Position numbers and translations under genes: made by a program
The notes under the pieces: model-generated
What the model was told of the DNA's origin: nothing
Databases searched by the model: none
The model's input: only the letters and a program-made list of their open reading frames with translations
Shown: positions 8,170-17,066 of the stretch, piece by piece
How positions within the stretch are numbered: position 1 is the first letter of the stretch
Layout: each line of letters opens with the position of its first letter
From: an uncultured Clostridia bacterium
Lineage (GTDB): Bacteria > Bacillota > Clostridia > Oscillospirales > Acutalibacteraceae
Direction of reading: 5' to 3'
Assembly: GCA_947589415.1 (NCBI GenBank)
Contig: CANQBP010000004.1
Coordinates: forward strand, 1 to 64,000
DNA: 64,000 bases

Positions 8170-9627
8170 CTACCCGTGAATAAACATCTGCACCCAGTAT
8201 AAATAACCGTCCTTTTCATAGCAGCCGACTGCAATCCCGTCAAATGTTTCCGAAAGTATATTGTTCCTGTGACCCTCGGAGTTCATCCAGCTGTTCATAA
8301 CTTCCTCGGGAGTCCTCTGACCCCCGGCAATATTTTCGCCGACCGAAGTATAAGATATGTTGTTGTCGGCATAAATCGAAAAGCATGATCTTCCGTCGGG
8401 TCTTGAGTGTTTAAACAGTTTGGAAATTTCTTTAGCTCTCGTATTCGCCAAAGGTATAATATCACTTCGCTTTTTAACGGCGGGAAGTCCTCTTGACGTT
8501 CTCTCCTTGTTTACGAGTTCTATGACTTTGTCACAATATTGATTGTAGTTATTGACATTAGTGTTTTGGGTATCCTTGACCGTTATGCTGCACTTGGCGG
8601 TCACTCCGTTTTCCGTTTTTACTGTTATCGTTGCAGTTCCTGCTTTTTTAGCGGTTATTTTGGCTGTGGAATACTCGCCGTTTTCCACGCTGACGATATT
8701 TTCGTTGCTGCTGTTCCAGCTGAGTGGTATATTACTGTTTCCAATGTCAGTTTGTGCCGAAAGCGTATAAGTATCTCCCATGTGCAGCGTTATGTTTGTT
8801 TCATTAAGTCTTGCGGAGGTCGGCACACCCTCTACGTCTACCTTACAGTTTGCGGATATACCGTTTTCCGTCTTAAAGCTGATATTTGCCGTGCCGGGTT
8901 TCTTAGCCTTTATTATTCCGTTAGTATATTCTATAACAGATGCATCGTCTATATAATAGCTGTATGATTTATTGATTGTATCTTCGGGAAGAATTGTCGC
9001 ATTAAGGTCGTATGATTGTCCGGTTTTGAGTGATACATGATGCGAACGCAGATGTATTTCCTTTGCTTCCTCTCTGTCCTCAACATAAGACGGCGGGGCG
9101 GGATTATCAGGTTGGGTCGGGTTTTGGTTTTCGGAAGGTGTCGTATTTCCGTTTGGTGATTCGTCGGGCGTATCGGTTTCCAGCGTTTGATCTCCGTGAT
9201 TTTCGGGGTTATTCGTTGTATTTTCCTGTGGTGTATTTTCCGAGCCTGTTTCTGTGGATTGTTTGTCGGAACTTTCATTTTCGGAAGTCTTATTTTCCGA
9301 TTTTTCGTTTTCTGAATTTTGTTTTGAAACCGAACTTTCATCGTCTGATTTTTCTTTTTCCGAATTTTCCTTCACTTTGCTTTCATTTGAAATATCGGAG
9401 GCTTCGCTGTTATCGGAAGATGAAGTATTTCCCGTTTGACCCGTGATGCTGCCGTCAGATGATGTTATTTCAAAATCGTCAATTGTTGATGAACCGTCGG
9501 ATTCCTGTGAAACATCGAGGATATTGTTATCCGTATTTTTATGTACGATACTTCCGACATAAGTTCCTACTACTGTTACGGTCAAAAGAAGAGCCGCAGC
9601 TATACATATAATTCTTTCTTTTTTCAT
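8170..9627 (-). CDS. Secreted CAP/SCP-domain protein with Big_2 repeats
   Basis: I place the start at the ATG at 9627 (MKKERIICIAAALLL), seven bases after AGGAGG; the GTG six bases earlier overlaps that site. The 485-residue product has an N-terminal signal anchor (about residues 5-27). A long low-complexity linker rich in Ser, Glu, Asn, Lys and Thr (about 40-185) follows, then two bacterial Ig-like (Big_2) domains (about 190-270 and 272-350) and a C-terminal CAP domain (about 360-485). The CAP signature residues include HSRPDG, GENIAGG and SWMNSEGHRNNIL. Such proteins sit on or outside the cell wall, but the CAP activity in bacteria is unsettled. Confidence 0.85.
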   Translation of the reverse strand: MKKERIICIAAALLLTVTVVGTYVGSIVHKNTDNNILDVSQESDGSSTIDDFEITSSDGSITGQTGNTSSSDNSEASDISNESKVKENSEKEKSDDESSVSKQNSENEKSENKTSENESSDKQSTETGSENTPQENTTNNPENHGDQTLETDTPDESPNGNTTPSENQNPTQPDNPAPPSYVEDREEAKEIHLRSHHVSLKTGQSYDLNATILPEDTINKSYSYYIDDASVIEYTNGIIKAKKPGTANISFKTENGISANCKVDVEGVPTSARLNETNITLHMGDTYTLSAQTDIGNSNIPLSWNSSNENIVSVENGEYSTAKITAKKAGTATITVKTENGVTAKCSITVKDTQNTNVNNYNQYCDKVIELVNKERTSRGLPAVKKRSDIIPLANTRAKEISKLFKHSRPDGRSCFSIYADNNISYTSVGENIAGGQRTPEEVMNSWMNSEGHRNNILSETFDGIAVGCYEKDGYLYWVQMFIHG

Positions 9628-9859
9628 GGTCACTCCTCCTAATAAAATTTACAGATATAAAAATTAAGATGTACATTTATCCGGTTTTATTTTTGATATT
9701 TTTATGCGGGATAACACTTATAACTCCGAATATATGCCCGTATATTTTATATGTTTATCCGAAATTGGTCGAAAACACACTCAACCTCTTCAACAAGTAT
9801 ATCATATTTTGTATAAAAAGACAATAACAAAATTTTTTCTCTGCAAGTACATTTTTCAT

Positions 9860-10022
9860 AAAAATAAAAAGTACGCAGCCGAAAAGCCGCGTACCGAAAA
9901 ACGCATCATCTGTTATTGCTGCCACACAACTTTCTCAAATCCAAATGAAAATGAAAAGAGAGGATGCATTTTTACCGATTGTAAAAATTACATTTGGATA
10001 GACAATATTGAGCTGCGTGGCA
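9860..10022 (-). ncRNA. Probable structured RNA with pseudoknot (family not recognised)
   Basis: Read on the minus strand, a transcript starting near 10022 would fold from its first base. Helix P1 pairs 10012-10022 with 9920-9930 (11 pairs, two G-U). P2 pairs 9991-9999 with 9939-9947 (9 pairs). P3 pairs 9981-9988 with 9968-9975 (8 pairs, 5-base loop). A pseudoknot is possible between 9959-9968 and 9902-9911 (9 of 10 pairs). The RNA ends in a hairpin (9886-9894 with 9871-9879) followed by a T-tract (9870-9860). A strong promoter lies just upstream. It could be a stand-alone small RNA or a leader/attenuator of the CAP gene 230 bases downstream. I do not recognise it as 6S, tmRNA or a common riboswitch. 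Confidence 0.6.
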
Positions 10023-10028
10023 ATTATC

Positions 10029-10057
10029 ATAGTACCACACTTTTTCACTTTTGTCAA
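10029..10057 (-). promoter_or_regulatory. Sigma-A promoter of the structured RNA
   Basis: On the minus strand TTGACA (10057-10052) is followed after 17 bases by TACTAT (10034-10029), with an extended TG one base before the -10. The predicted start, about seven bases on, coincides with the 5' base of helix P1. Confidence 0.7.
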
Positions 10058-10243
10058 CACCATAAATAATAATATTATTATTTTCTCCCTAACGAATAAA
10101 TATACCGATTTGTTAAAGGTGCGATTACCGACCGCCCGACATAATATTGGTTTTATTATCGTATAACCGAAGATTTCTGCGGTATAATTGAGAAAGGAGT
10201 TATCTTTCGCTTAGAGTATGGGCAAAAAAATATAATAATATAC

Positions 10244-10274
10244 TGTCACTTAAAAGTCATTTAGGTATTATATT
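10244..10274 (+). promoter_or_regulatory. Direct-repeat regulator box and promoter of permease A
   Basis: TGTCACTTAAAAGTCATTTA (10244-10263) contains two half-sites, GTCACTTA and GTCATTTA, repeated at 11 bp, one helical turn. This is the typical geometry of OmpR/PhoB-type response-regulator sites. A -10-like TATTAT/TATATT follows at 10266-10274. The first half-site overlies the -35 position, which otherwise lacks a good hexamer, as in activator-dependent promoters. The same 20 bases occur before both ATPase copies. Binding by the response regulator encoded at 24861 is inferred. Confidence 0.6.
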
Positions 10275-10333
10275 ATTAAAATAACGAAAGAAAGGTATTG
10301 TATGCAGTCAAAAAATTTAAAGAGGGTTTATGT

Positions 10334-13126
10334 ATGAAAATTATGAAAAAAATTGTTATAAGGGATCTGAAAATGAACAAAGTCAGATGTTTTGCTACAT
10401 TTATAGCCATAATTCTTTCTATCTCACTGATAACCGTTGCTGTAAATATGGTTGAGGGCATTGAAAAAACCATGAATAACTATTTTCAAAAACAGTACGG
10501 TAATTACGACATAAGCCTGATTTTTGATCCTGCATACAAAGACAGCGGGAAAAAAATCAGCCTTAACAGAAATGTGCAGTCTTTATATATTAAAAGAAGA
10601 ATAGGTTTGTCGCTCTTTGAAAATTCAAGATCAAATTACAGAAAAGCCATAGAAATAAGTGCATATAACAGAGAGGCATTCGGGGAATGTTTTGATTTTG
10701 CCTTAAAAGAGGGAAGATATCCCGAAAATTCAAATGAGGTCGTTTTATCCGAGAATTTTGTCGATTTTTCAAATAAGGTCTACCGTGTAGGGGATAAGAT
10801 CACACTTGATATCGGCAGTTATTATACGGGAAAATCGGGCGATTACAATTTTGCACTTTTTGAGTCATGTTTTGACGATAATTTCAAATTTGTAAAATCG
10901 TTTACAAAAACCTATACCGTAACAGGCATACTCGAACGTGAGCCGCAGGAAGAATTATATAATGATCTCGAATATTACCGACAGGTCGTAAACATATATA
11001 CCTGCGCCGAATTATCGGACGTTTTAGAAACGGCATACACGGTAACAAACCGTAAACCGCAGACTGATGACGAAAAATACCTCTTTCCGCAAAGGTTTTA
11101 CATAAAGCTGAAAGGTACAAATGATATATCGCTTTCGTTCTTGTCCGACATTACCGGAATAGACGAGGATACATTAAATGATTATTTTTTTAATGAATAT
11201 TCAGACAGAAACGGAACTGATGAGAAGCTGAACGGGTGTGATATGCATATATGGGGAGCTGAAATAAACGCTGATCTGCATAGATACAGTCAAATCGCAA
11301 ACTCGGTAGTATTCTGCGCAGGAATTGCCGTTATCGTCATAATTATGATATCGAGCATATTTATAATAAAAAATGCATTTTCCGTTTCTGTAATCGAAAA
11401 AACAGTTTTATACGGAAGGCTTATATCAATAGGCGCAGCACCGATACAGATAAGAAACAGCGTCTTTTTTGAGGGCTTTATTTTATGTATTGCGGGTATT
11501 CCTGCGGGACTGATTATAGGGGCAGTCGGTGTCGCGGCTTTGTCGAGTCTTTCAAATATGTTTGTTCCCGATTTTCTTGACGGAACGATGTTGGAAACCT
11601 GTATATCTCCGCTGTCTGTTTTGCTTGCCGTTTTGCTCGGTTTTGCTACTGTATTTCTTTCATGTCTTTCCGCATCAATGAGGGCATCGGAAATTTCTCC
11701 GATAGAAGCTGTAAGGAAAAACCGTGATATAAAAGGGATAAATAACAAAAAACTGAAATGTCCGAGGTGGGCGGTGAAAATATTCGGCGAGGGCGGTAAA
11801 ATAGCATGGAAAAATATGAAACGTAGCAGACGTCAATACCGTACAACGGTAATTTCCGCAGCACTCGGAGTCGGTATATTTATAAGCTCCGCAGCTTTTG
11901 TTGAATGTACGTCATATTTGTATAGTCAGGACATAAAGGACTATAAATACAATATCTCTCTCCAATCATCTTGCGGAATGTCTGATAATGGAACGAATAC
12001 GCTTGATAAAATTGAAGATATTTATATGCGTATATCGTCATTTGATGAGGTTGACAATTATTATTACTGTTTTGAAAATAATGTGGGGGCATATACATAT
12101 GACTTACCGAAATCCAAAATGCCGTCGGAGATGAAAAAGGCACAATGGTTCGATGAGAATATTCAGGGTGATATAGAGTCGGGTGAGTTGACGGGCGGTT
12201 TTTTCGTTTATGTTTACGATGAAATTACATACAGGAAACTGCTTGAAAAATACGGATTAAAATACGATGATGTTAAAGACAAAGCAATATTTGTAAATGT
12301 TGTTACTGCGGGATATGAGGATAAAAATGACAGTGAAAATCCGATAAAGGAATATAATTGCAGGATTATTGATAATCCGGTAGGATATACCGTGAATGCG
12401 GAGTGCTGTTATGCCGAAGATACGGGCAGACCGCATGAGATAAGTATTGAGATTGGGGCGGAAATTACCGATTTATCCGTGTTTGAGGATATTATGGAAA
12501 CGTGGTGCATACCCAAGGGAGGATTTATCGTCACAACGGATTGGCTGAGAGAAAATATTAAACAGTATGATATATTTGGCAGTATGTTTCTTAATTCTTC
12601 TGAGCCTGCAAAAACCGAGAGAAGATTGAACGAATTTTCGGATTACATTTCCCTGAATAACAGGTCAAATGAAATGCAGATGACATATTCGTTTTTGTCG
12701 CTGATACAGTTTTTTGTTTACGGATTTATATGTGTGATCGCACTCATAGGAATTACAAATATGATAAATACAATATCAACAAATACAAAGCTAAGGCAGA
12801 GAGAATATGCCGTACTGCGATCCGTGGGAATGACTAAGCGTGAATTTAAGAGCATGACGCTCCTTGAAAGTCTTTTCTGTACAACAAAATCTCTTTTGGC
12901 AGGAATTATTTTAGGTCTTGCGGGAACGTTTATTGTCCGATATTTCTATTTCGGTTCTTTTTATCCGCAGGACAATGACATTCAATTACCGTTTATTTTC
13001 CCGTGGGCTGCAATCATTATAAGTATTGCTGTCGTTTCGATAACGATATTTACTGTAACGATGCTTTCCGCAAGAAAATCGTATAACCGAAATATTATAG
13101 AAACCATAAGGAACGATAATATTTGA
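10334..13126 (+). CDS. Large FtsX-family ABC permease A
   Basis: The ATG at 10334 follows AGAGGG and aligns with the starts of its two paralogs (M-K/N-I-M). The protein of 930 residues is two FtsX/MacB-type halves. Each half has one transmembrane helix, a large extracytoplasmic domain of about 230-280 residues, then three helices. Helices are visible near residues 20-42, 315-340, 370-395, 420-445, 505-525, 800-825, 850-875 and 888-915. The second half opens with GKIAWKNMKRSRRQYRT. The C-terminus ETIRNDNI is shared by all three permeases here. Such permeases work with a LolD/MacB-like ATPase in antimicrobial peptide resistance, lipoprotein handling or peptide export. This copy is the only complete A. 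Confidence 0.85.
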   Translation: MKIMKKIVIRDLKMNKVRCFATFIAIILSISLITVAVNMVEGIEKTMNNYFQKQYGNYDISLIFDPAYKDSGKKISLNRNVQSLYIKRRIGLSLFENSRSNYRKAIEISAYNREAFGECFDFALKEGRYPENSNEVVLSENFVDFSNKVYRVGDKITLDIGSYYTGKSGDYNFALFESCFDDNFKFVKSFTKTYTVTGILEREPQEELYNDLEYYRQVVNIYTCAELSDVLETAYTVTNRKPQTDDEKYLFPQRFYIKLKGTNDISLSFLSDITGIDEDTLNDYFFNEYSDRNGTDEKLNGCDMHIWGAEINADLHRYSQIANSVVFCAGIAVIVIIMISSIFIIKNAFSVSVIEKTVLYGRLISIGAAPIQIRNSVFFEGFILCIAGIPAGLIIGAVGVAALSSLSNMFVPDFLDGTMLETCISPLSVLLAVLLGFATVFLSCLSASMRASEISPIEAVRKNRDIKGINNKKLKCPRWAVKIFGEGGKIAWKNMKRSRRQYRTTVISAALGVGIFISSAAFVECTSYLYSQDIKDYKYNISLQSSCGMSDNGTNTLDKIEDIYMRISSFDEVDNYYYCFENNVGAYTYDLPKSKMPSEMKKAQWFDENIQGDIESGELTGGFFVYVYDEITYRKLLEKYGLKYDDVKDKAIFVNVVTAGYEDKNDSENPIKEYNCRIIDNPVGYTVNAECCYAEDTGRPHEISIEIGAEITDLSVFEDIMETWCIPKGGFIVTTDWLRENIKQYDIFGSMFLNSSEPAKTERRLNEFSDYISLNNRSNEMQMTYSFLSLIQFFVYGFICVIALIGITNMINTISTNTKLRQREYAVLRSVGMTKREFKSMTLLESLFCTTKSLLAGIILGLAGTFIVRYFYFGSFYPQDNDIQLPFIFPWAAIIISIAVVSITIFTVTMLSARKSYNRNIIETIRNDNI

Positions 13127-13170
13127 ATCAGGCTTTATTTATCAATTTTTAATATCAGGGAGGAATTTTC

Positions 13171-15966
13171 ATGAATATAATGCATACTCTTACGATGAAA
13201 AGTCTTAAAATGAATAAGAGCCGTACTATTGCTACCGTGGTAGGAATAATACTGTCTATGACACTGATAACTGTTGTTGCGAATGTTATTTTAAGTCTGA
13301 AAGAAACCGAGGAAAATTATTTTACGAAGTACTACGGCAATTATGACATATCCCTGACGGGAAATATATCTGCCGAAAATGCGAAAAAACTTGAGTCTAA
13401 CAGAGATGTTGACGGGGTTTATTTATATGAAAATATAGGGACTGCCGTTTTTGAAAATTCAAAATCAAATTTCCGTGATATGATAAATATAACGGCTTTC
13501 AGCAGAAATACTTTCGGTAAAGTTTTTGACAGTTCTCTTTCGGAGGGCAGATACCCGGAAAATCCCGATGAGGTTGTGCTGTCGGAGAATTTTGTAAATT
13601 ATTCCGAGAAAAAGTATAATGTCGGTGACAAAATAACGCTGAATGTGGGAATAAACAGTTACTCAAGTTATGGTGAGGAATCAGGCGAATATGACGAATA
13701 TCAGACATTTGATAAAGATGAGTTTGAGCCGGTATTCACTAAAACCTATACGATATGCGGAATACTTAACAGAGAACCGTTTGTTTATAAAGACAGAGAG
13801 TCTGCCGTTTATAACGGTTCAACGGTCAATATATATACATATACCGATTTTACGGATAAAATTCAGACTGCATACAGGGATAGAGATGATAATACCCGTG
13901 ATGTATTTATAAAACTGAAGGAGGGCGGAAAGGAGAACGCAAAGATATTTTTGTCTGAACTGTTAGATGTTGATTTACAGGAATTAAAAAAAATCAATTC
14001 TGATTTGGTGATAGACGAGGACTTGGGCGGTAAATTATCCGAAAGCGAATTTCATATTTCATATGCGCAGATAAACGGAGAACTGTACGACAATATTTTA
14101 AGAATTCTTAATATAATATTTTATGTCGGTCTGGGATTTATTATAATCATAATGATATCGAGCGTATTTATAATTAAAAACGGTTTTCTTATATCACTCA
14201 CGGAAAAGACGGTACTTTACGGTAAAATTTCGGGCATAGGCGCAACTCCGAGGCAGATTAGAAACAGTATGTTATTTGAAGGTCTGGTTCTCGGTATTAT
14301 AGGCATACCTATCGGTCTTGTTACGGGTATCGGAGGAACAACGCTCGCTGTCGCTTTTTCTTCAAAAATACTTAGCGGCATAACCGGAGGAGTGGAGCTT
14401 ATATTCGACATATCATGGCTGTCGTTGATACCGGCGGTAATACTCGGTGCGATTACGGTATTTTTTTCCTCGCTTTTTGCCGCCGTCAAATCTTACCGTA
14501 TTTCTCCGATCGAGGCAATAAGAAGCAATAAGTACATAAACATAAAAAGAAAAAAGAAAAATCCCTTTAAATCTCCCGCATGGGTGGGCAAATTATTCGG
14601 TGCAGGAGGAAAAATTGCATGGAAAAATATGAAAAGGAGCAGCCGCCAATACCGTACCGTGGTCGTATCGTTAGTTGTGAGTATATCTGTATTTATAGGG
14701 GTGTTTTCGTTTGTTGATTACACAATATATAATTTGAAAAAAGTTTATACAGGTGATTTTAATTATAATATGACAGCATATATAAAGCAGGGCAAAACAT
14801 CGGCAGATGAGCTTAGTTTCGATGAAAAGGAAAGTATTTTTCTTGATATTGCCCGTTCAAAGGAGATTAAAGAGTTTTGTTATAAATTTGAAAGTTGTTA
14901 TGATTATTGTTTTGATATTCCGATTGATAAGATACCGAATAATATTATAAATTCCGATTATTATGATATGTTCATGAAAAATAATATTTGGGATAATACA
15001 CTTCATAACACCGAAGCAAGAATTGTTGCCTATGATGACAACACATACAATACGATACTTGACAGACTCGGTTACAGATATGATGATATGAAAGATAAAG
15101 CTATTCTTGTGAATATAGACAGTGTCTATGATTTTGAGAATAATTCCGATGATGAATATATAACTGACAAATTCATGATTGATCCGATAGGCTATAAAAT
15201 AAATTTGAAATTTAATGAAGCGGAGCAGAATGAAAGGAGTATTTCACAAAACGCCGAACAGCTTACTCTTGAAATAGGCGGAGAGATAACCGACACATCT
15301 GTCTTTGATGATACTGTTTTTTCCGAGAAAAGTAACGGGGGCGGTGAATTTTATTACAGAAGCCTTATTGTCAGCAAGGAGTGGCTGAAAAAGAATTATT
15401 ACGATAAGGATAATCTTGATAATTTTATGTATATACTGTCCGAAGATCCCGATAAGACAGAACAAAGCATTGATATTTCCGATGATTACTTAACCGTTGA
15501 AAATTTTTACACAAGGCAAAAACAAACTAATTCCGTAATTATGCTCGTACAATTTCTTTTATACGGTTTTTTGTGTGCTATATCGCTTATAGTAGTCACA
15601 AATATATTCAATACCATAAATACCAATACGAAACTCAGGCAAAAGGAATATGCAATGCTGCGTTCCGTGGGAATGACAAAGCGTGAATTTAACCGTATGA
15701 CAGTACTTGAATGTATGTTTTATACGGTAAAGTCATTGATTATAGGAATACTGACAGGTCTTGCCGTCACGACCGTCATACATTTCTGTTATCTTCATAC
15801 ATGGGACGATAGAAATAAAGGAACACTTGCTTTTATGTTCCCGTGGACGGCTGTTGTTATAAGCATATTGGTGGTTACTTTGTTTGTTGTACTCATCGCC
15901 GTATTTTCCGTAAGGAGAATTTATAAGCTGAATATCGTGGAAACAATAAGAAATGACAACATCTGA
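13171..15966 (+). CDS. Large FtsX-family ABC permease B, copy 1
   Basis: This 931-residue paralog of permease A begins 44 bases after it with GGGAGG before the ATG. It has the same two-half architecture. The N-terminal helix is near 20-42, followed by a large extracytoplasmic domain and helices near 315-340, 370-395 and 425-450. The mid-protein GKIAWKNMKRSSRQYRT starts the second half, which has a second extracytoplasmic domain, three helices and the terminal ETIRNDNI. The motif LRQKEYAMLRSVGMTKREF near residue 820 is a hallmark of the FtsX cytoplasmic loop that contacts the ATPase. It lies wholly within the duplicated unit. Its substrate is unknown. Confidence 0.87.
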   Translation: MNIMHTLTMKSLKMNKSRTIATVVGIILSMTLITVVANVILSLKETEENYFTKYYGNYDISLTGNISAENAKKLESNRDVDGVYLYENIGTAVFENSKSNFRDMINITAFSRNTFGKVFDSSLSEGRYPENPDEVVLSENFVNYSEKKYNVGDKITLNVGINSYSSYGEESGEYDEYQTFDKDEFEPVFTKTYTICGILNREPFVYKDRESAVYNGSTVNIYTYTDFTDKIQTAYRDRDDNTRDVFIKLKEGGKENAKIFLSELLDVDLQELKKINSDLVIDEDLGGKLSESEFHISYAQINGELYDNILRILNIIFYVGLGFIIIIMISSVFIIKNGFLISLTEKTVLYGKISGIGATPRQIRNSMLFEGLVLGIIGIPIGLVTGIGGTTLAVAFSSKILSGITGGVELIFDISWLSLIPAVILGAITVFFSSLFAAVKSYRISPIEAIRSNKYINIKRKKKNPFKSPAWVGKLFGAGGKIAWKNMKRSSRQYRTVVVSLVVSISVFIGVFSFVDYTIYNLKKVYTGDFNYNMTAYIKQGKTSADELSFDEKESIFLDIARSKEIKEFCYKFESCYDYCFDIPIDKIPNNIINSDYYDMFMKNNIWDNTLHNTEARIVAYDDNTYNTILDRLGYRYDDMKDKAILVNIDSVYDFENNSDDEYITDKFMIDPIGYKINLKFNEAEQNERSISQNAEQLTLEIGGEITDTSVFDDTVFSEKSNGGGEFYYRSLIVSKEWLKKNYYDKDNLDNFMYILSEDPDKTEQSIDISDDYLTVENFYTRQKQTNSVIMLVQFLLYGFLCAISLIVVTNIFNTINTNTKLRQKEYAMLRSVGMTKREFNRMTVLECMFYTVKSLIIGILTGLAVTTVIHFCYLHTWDDRNKGTLAFMFPWTAVVISILVVTLFVVLIAVFSVRRIYKLNIVETIRNDNI

Positions 15967-15981
15967 TAAATTTTTTGTATG

Positions 15982-16014
15982 TGTCACTTAAAAGTCATTT
16001 AAGTATAGTATATT
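15982..16014 (+). promoter_or_regulatory. Direct-repeat regulator box before ATPase copy 1
   Basis: This is the same 20-base box as upstream of permease A (15982-16001), followed by TATAGT/TATATT as possible -10 elements (16004-16014). It separates the permease A-B transcript from an ATPase-permease C transcript, so both would respond to the same regulator. Confidence 0.6.
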
Positions 16015-16058
16015 TAAGGTGTAAAATAAATACAGAAAGGTATTTTCGGGAGGTAAAT

Positions 16059-16730
16059 ATGGAAATTTTAAGAGTAGAAAAACTTGTTAAAACTTACAAG
16101 GAAGGAAAGGACGAATTTAATGCCGTTGACAATGTATCGTTTTCGGTGGAAAAGGGGGATTTTGTTGCAGTTGTGGGAGCAAGCGGAAGCGGTAAGAGTA
16201 CGCTTATGCACATGATAGGCGGTGTTGACAGACCGACAAGCGGCAAAATACTTATTGACGGTAATGAAATCAATACAATGGATAATAATAAACTCGCTAT
16301 ATTCAGAAGGCGGCAGATAGGGATAGTATATCAGTTTTATAACCTGATACCGATACTGACTGCGGAGGAGAATATATCCTTGCCGATAGAGCTTGACGGA
16401 AGGAAGCCCGACAAGGAAAAGATAGAGGAGGTAATGGAGAGGCTGGGTATTATTGATAAGAGAAACAGTCTTCCGAACGAGCTTTCCGGCGGACAGCAGC
16501 AAAGAGTAGCAATTGCAAGAGCAATAATAAATAACCCTACAATACTGCTTGCCGATGAGCCGACGGGAAATCTCGATACCAATGCTGCGGACGAGATAGT
16601 TAATATTTTCAAGATGACAAATAAGAACTACAAGCAGACAATAATTATGATAACACATAACCCCGAAATAGCGAAAGAAGCTGACAGAATACTTCGTATT
16701 CAAGACGGTAAGCTGGTAGGGGAGGCTTAA
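16059..16730 (+). CDS. MacB/LolD-type ABC ATPase, copy 1
   Basis: The ATG at 16059 follows GGGAGG; an upstream in-frame start at 15975 lies inside the promoter and is not used. The 223-residue protein is a single nucleotide-binding domain. It has Walker [10 protein letters not shown], a Q-loop in [12 protein letters not shown], signature [15 protein letters not shown], Walker B ILLADE, D-loop GNLD and H-loop ITHNPEIA. It is the usual ATPase partner of FtsX-type permeases and is the only ATPase type in this locus, so it must energise permeases A, B and C or some of them. Permease C starts three bases after its stop. Confidence 0.92.
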   Translation: MEILRVEKLVKTYKEGKDEFNAVDNVSFSVEKGDFVAVVGASGSGKSTLMHMIGGVDRPTSGKILIDGNEINTMDNNKLAIFRRRQIGIVYQFYNLIPILTAEENISLPIELDGRKPDKEKIEEVMERLGIIDKRNSLPNELSGGQQQRVAIARAIINNPTILLADEPTGNLDTNAADEIVNIFKMTNKNYKQTIIMITHNPEIAKEADRILRIQDGKLVGEA

Positions 16731-16733
16731 TGT

Positions 16734-17066
16734 ATGAAGATAATGCATAGGCTGACGGTCAAAGGACTGAAAATGAACAAAAGCAGGACAATAGCTACAT
16801 TTGCAGCTATTGCCCTGTCGATGACGCTTATAACGATAATTGCGAACACGGTTGTTGGTTTGAAGGAATCGATCTATGATTTCTATATAAAACGTGACGG
16901 TAATTATGACGTATCCTTTGTTATGAAAGAACCGACAAAGGAGAATATCGAAAAGTTAAGGCTTAACAGAGATGCAGAGGAAGTATATCTTTGTCAGGAT
17001 ATCGGTGTCGTGCCGTTTACGGATTCTAAGTCAAAATTCAGAGAAAATATTTTTATAAAATCATAA
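16734..17066 (+). pseudogene. Truncated permease C, 5' remnant at the duplication junction
   Basis: The first 110 codons are identical to intact permease C (21907). They cover the N-terminal helix and the start of the extracytoplasmic domain. At 17065/17066 the sequence jumps to the interior of permease A. The TA of C's tyrosine codon plus the first A from gene A form a TAA stop. The product would be a one-helix fragment with no transport function. The frame continues into the permease A remnant without a shift. Confidence 0.9.

Larger units (their letters stand above)
11893..17065 (+). repeat. Tandem duplication, copy 1 (5173 bp)
   Basis: This segment runs from inside permease A (codon about 520) through permease B, the regulator box and the ATPase to codon 110 of permease C. 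It is followed directly by a second copy at an offset of exactly 5173 bases. All encoded proteins, and the antisense frames, translate identically in both copies, so the DNA is identical or nearly so. This implies a recent event, active gene conversion, or an assembly error. Confidence 0.93.

Noticed and set aside
9860-10022. The minus-strand RNA as 6S RNA or a T-box
   Set aside because: The single closing helix at the 5' end pairs to an internal segment rather than the 3' end, there is no GGGTGG T-box sequence, and no aminoacyl-tRNA synthetase follows. It is left unassigned.
9704-10069. A 121-codon open frame on the plus strand over the intergenic region before permease A
   Set aside because: It has no ribosome site, begins in AT-rich sequence, shows no protein-like pattern and runs antisense through the helices of the structured RNA, which explain the sequence better.
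16068-16748. A 226-codon minus-strand open frame opposite the ATPase (repeated at 21241)
   Set aside because: It mirrors Walker and signature motifs on the other strand, and its duplication is simply due to the 5173-bp repeat.
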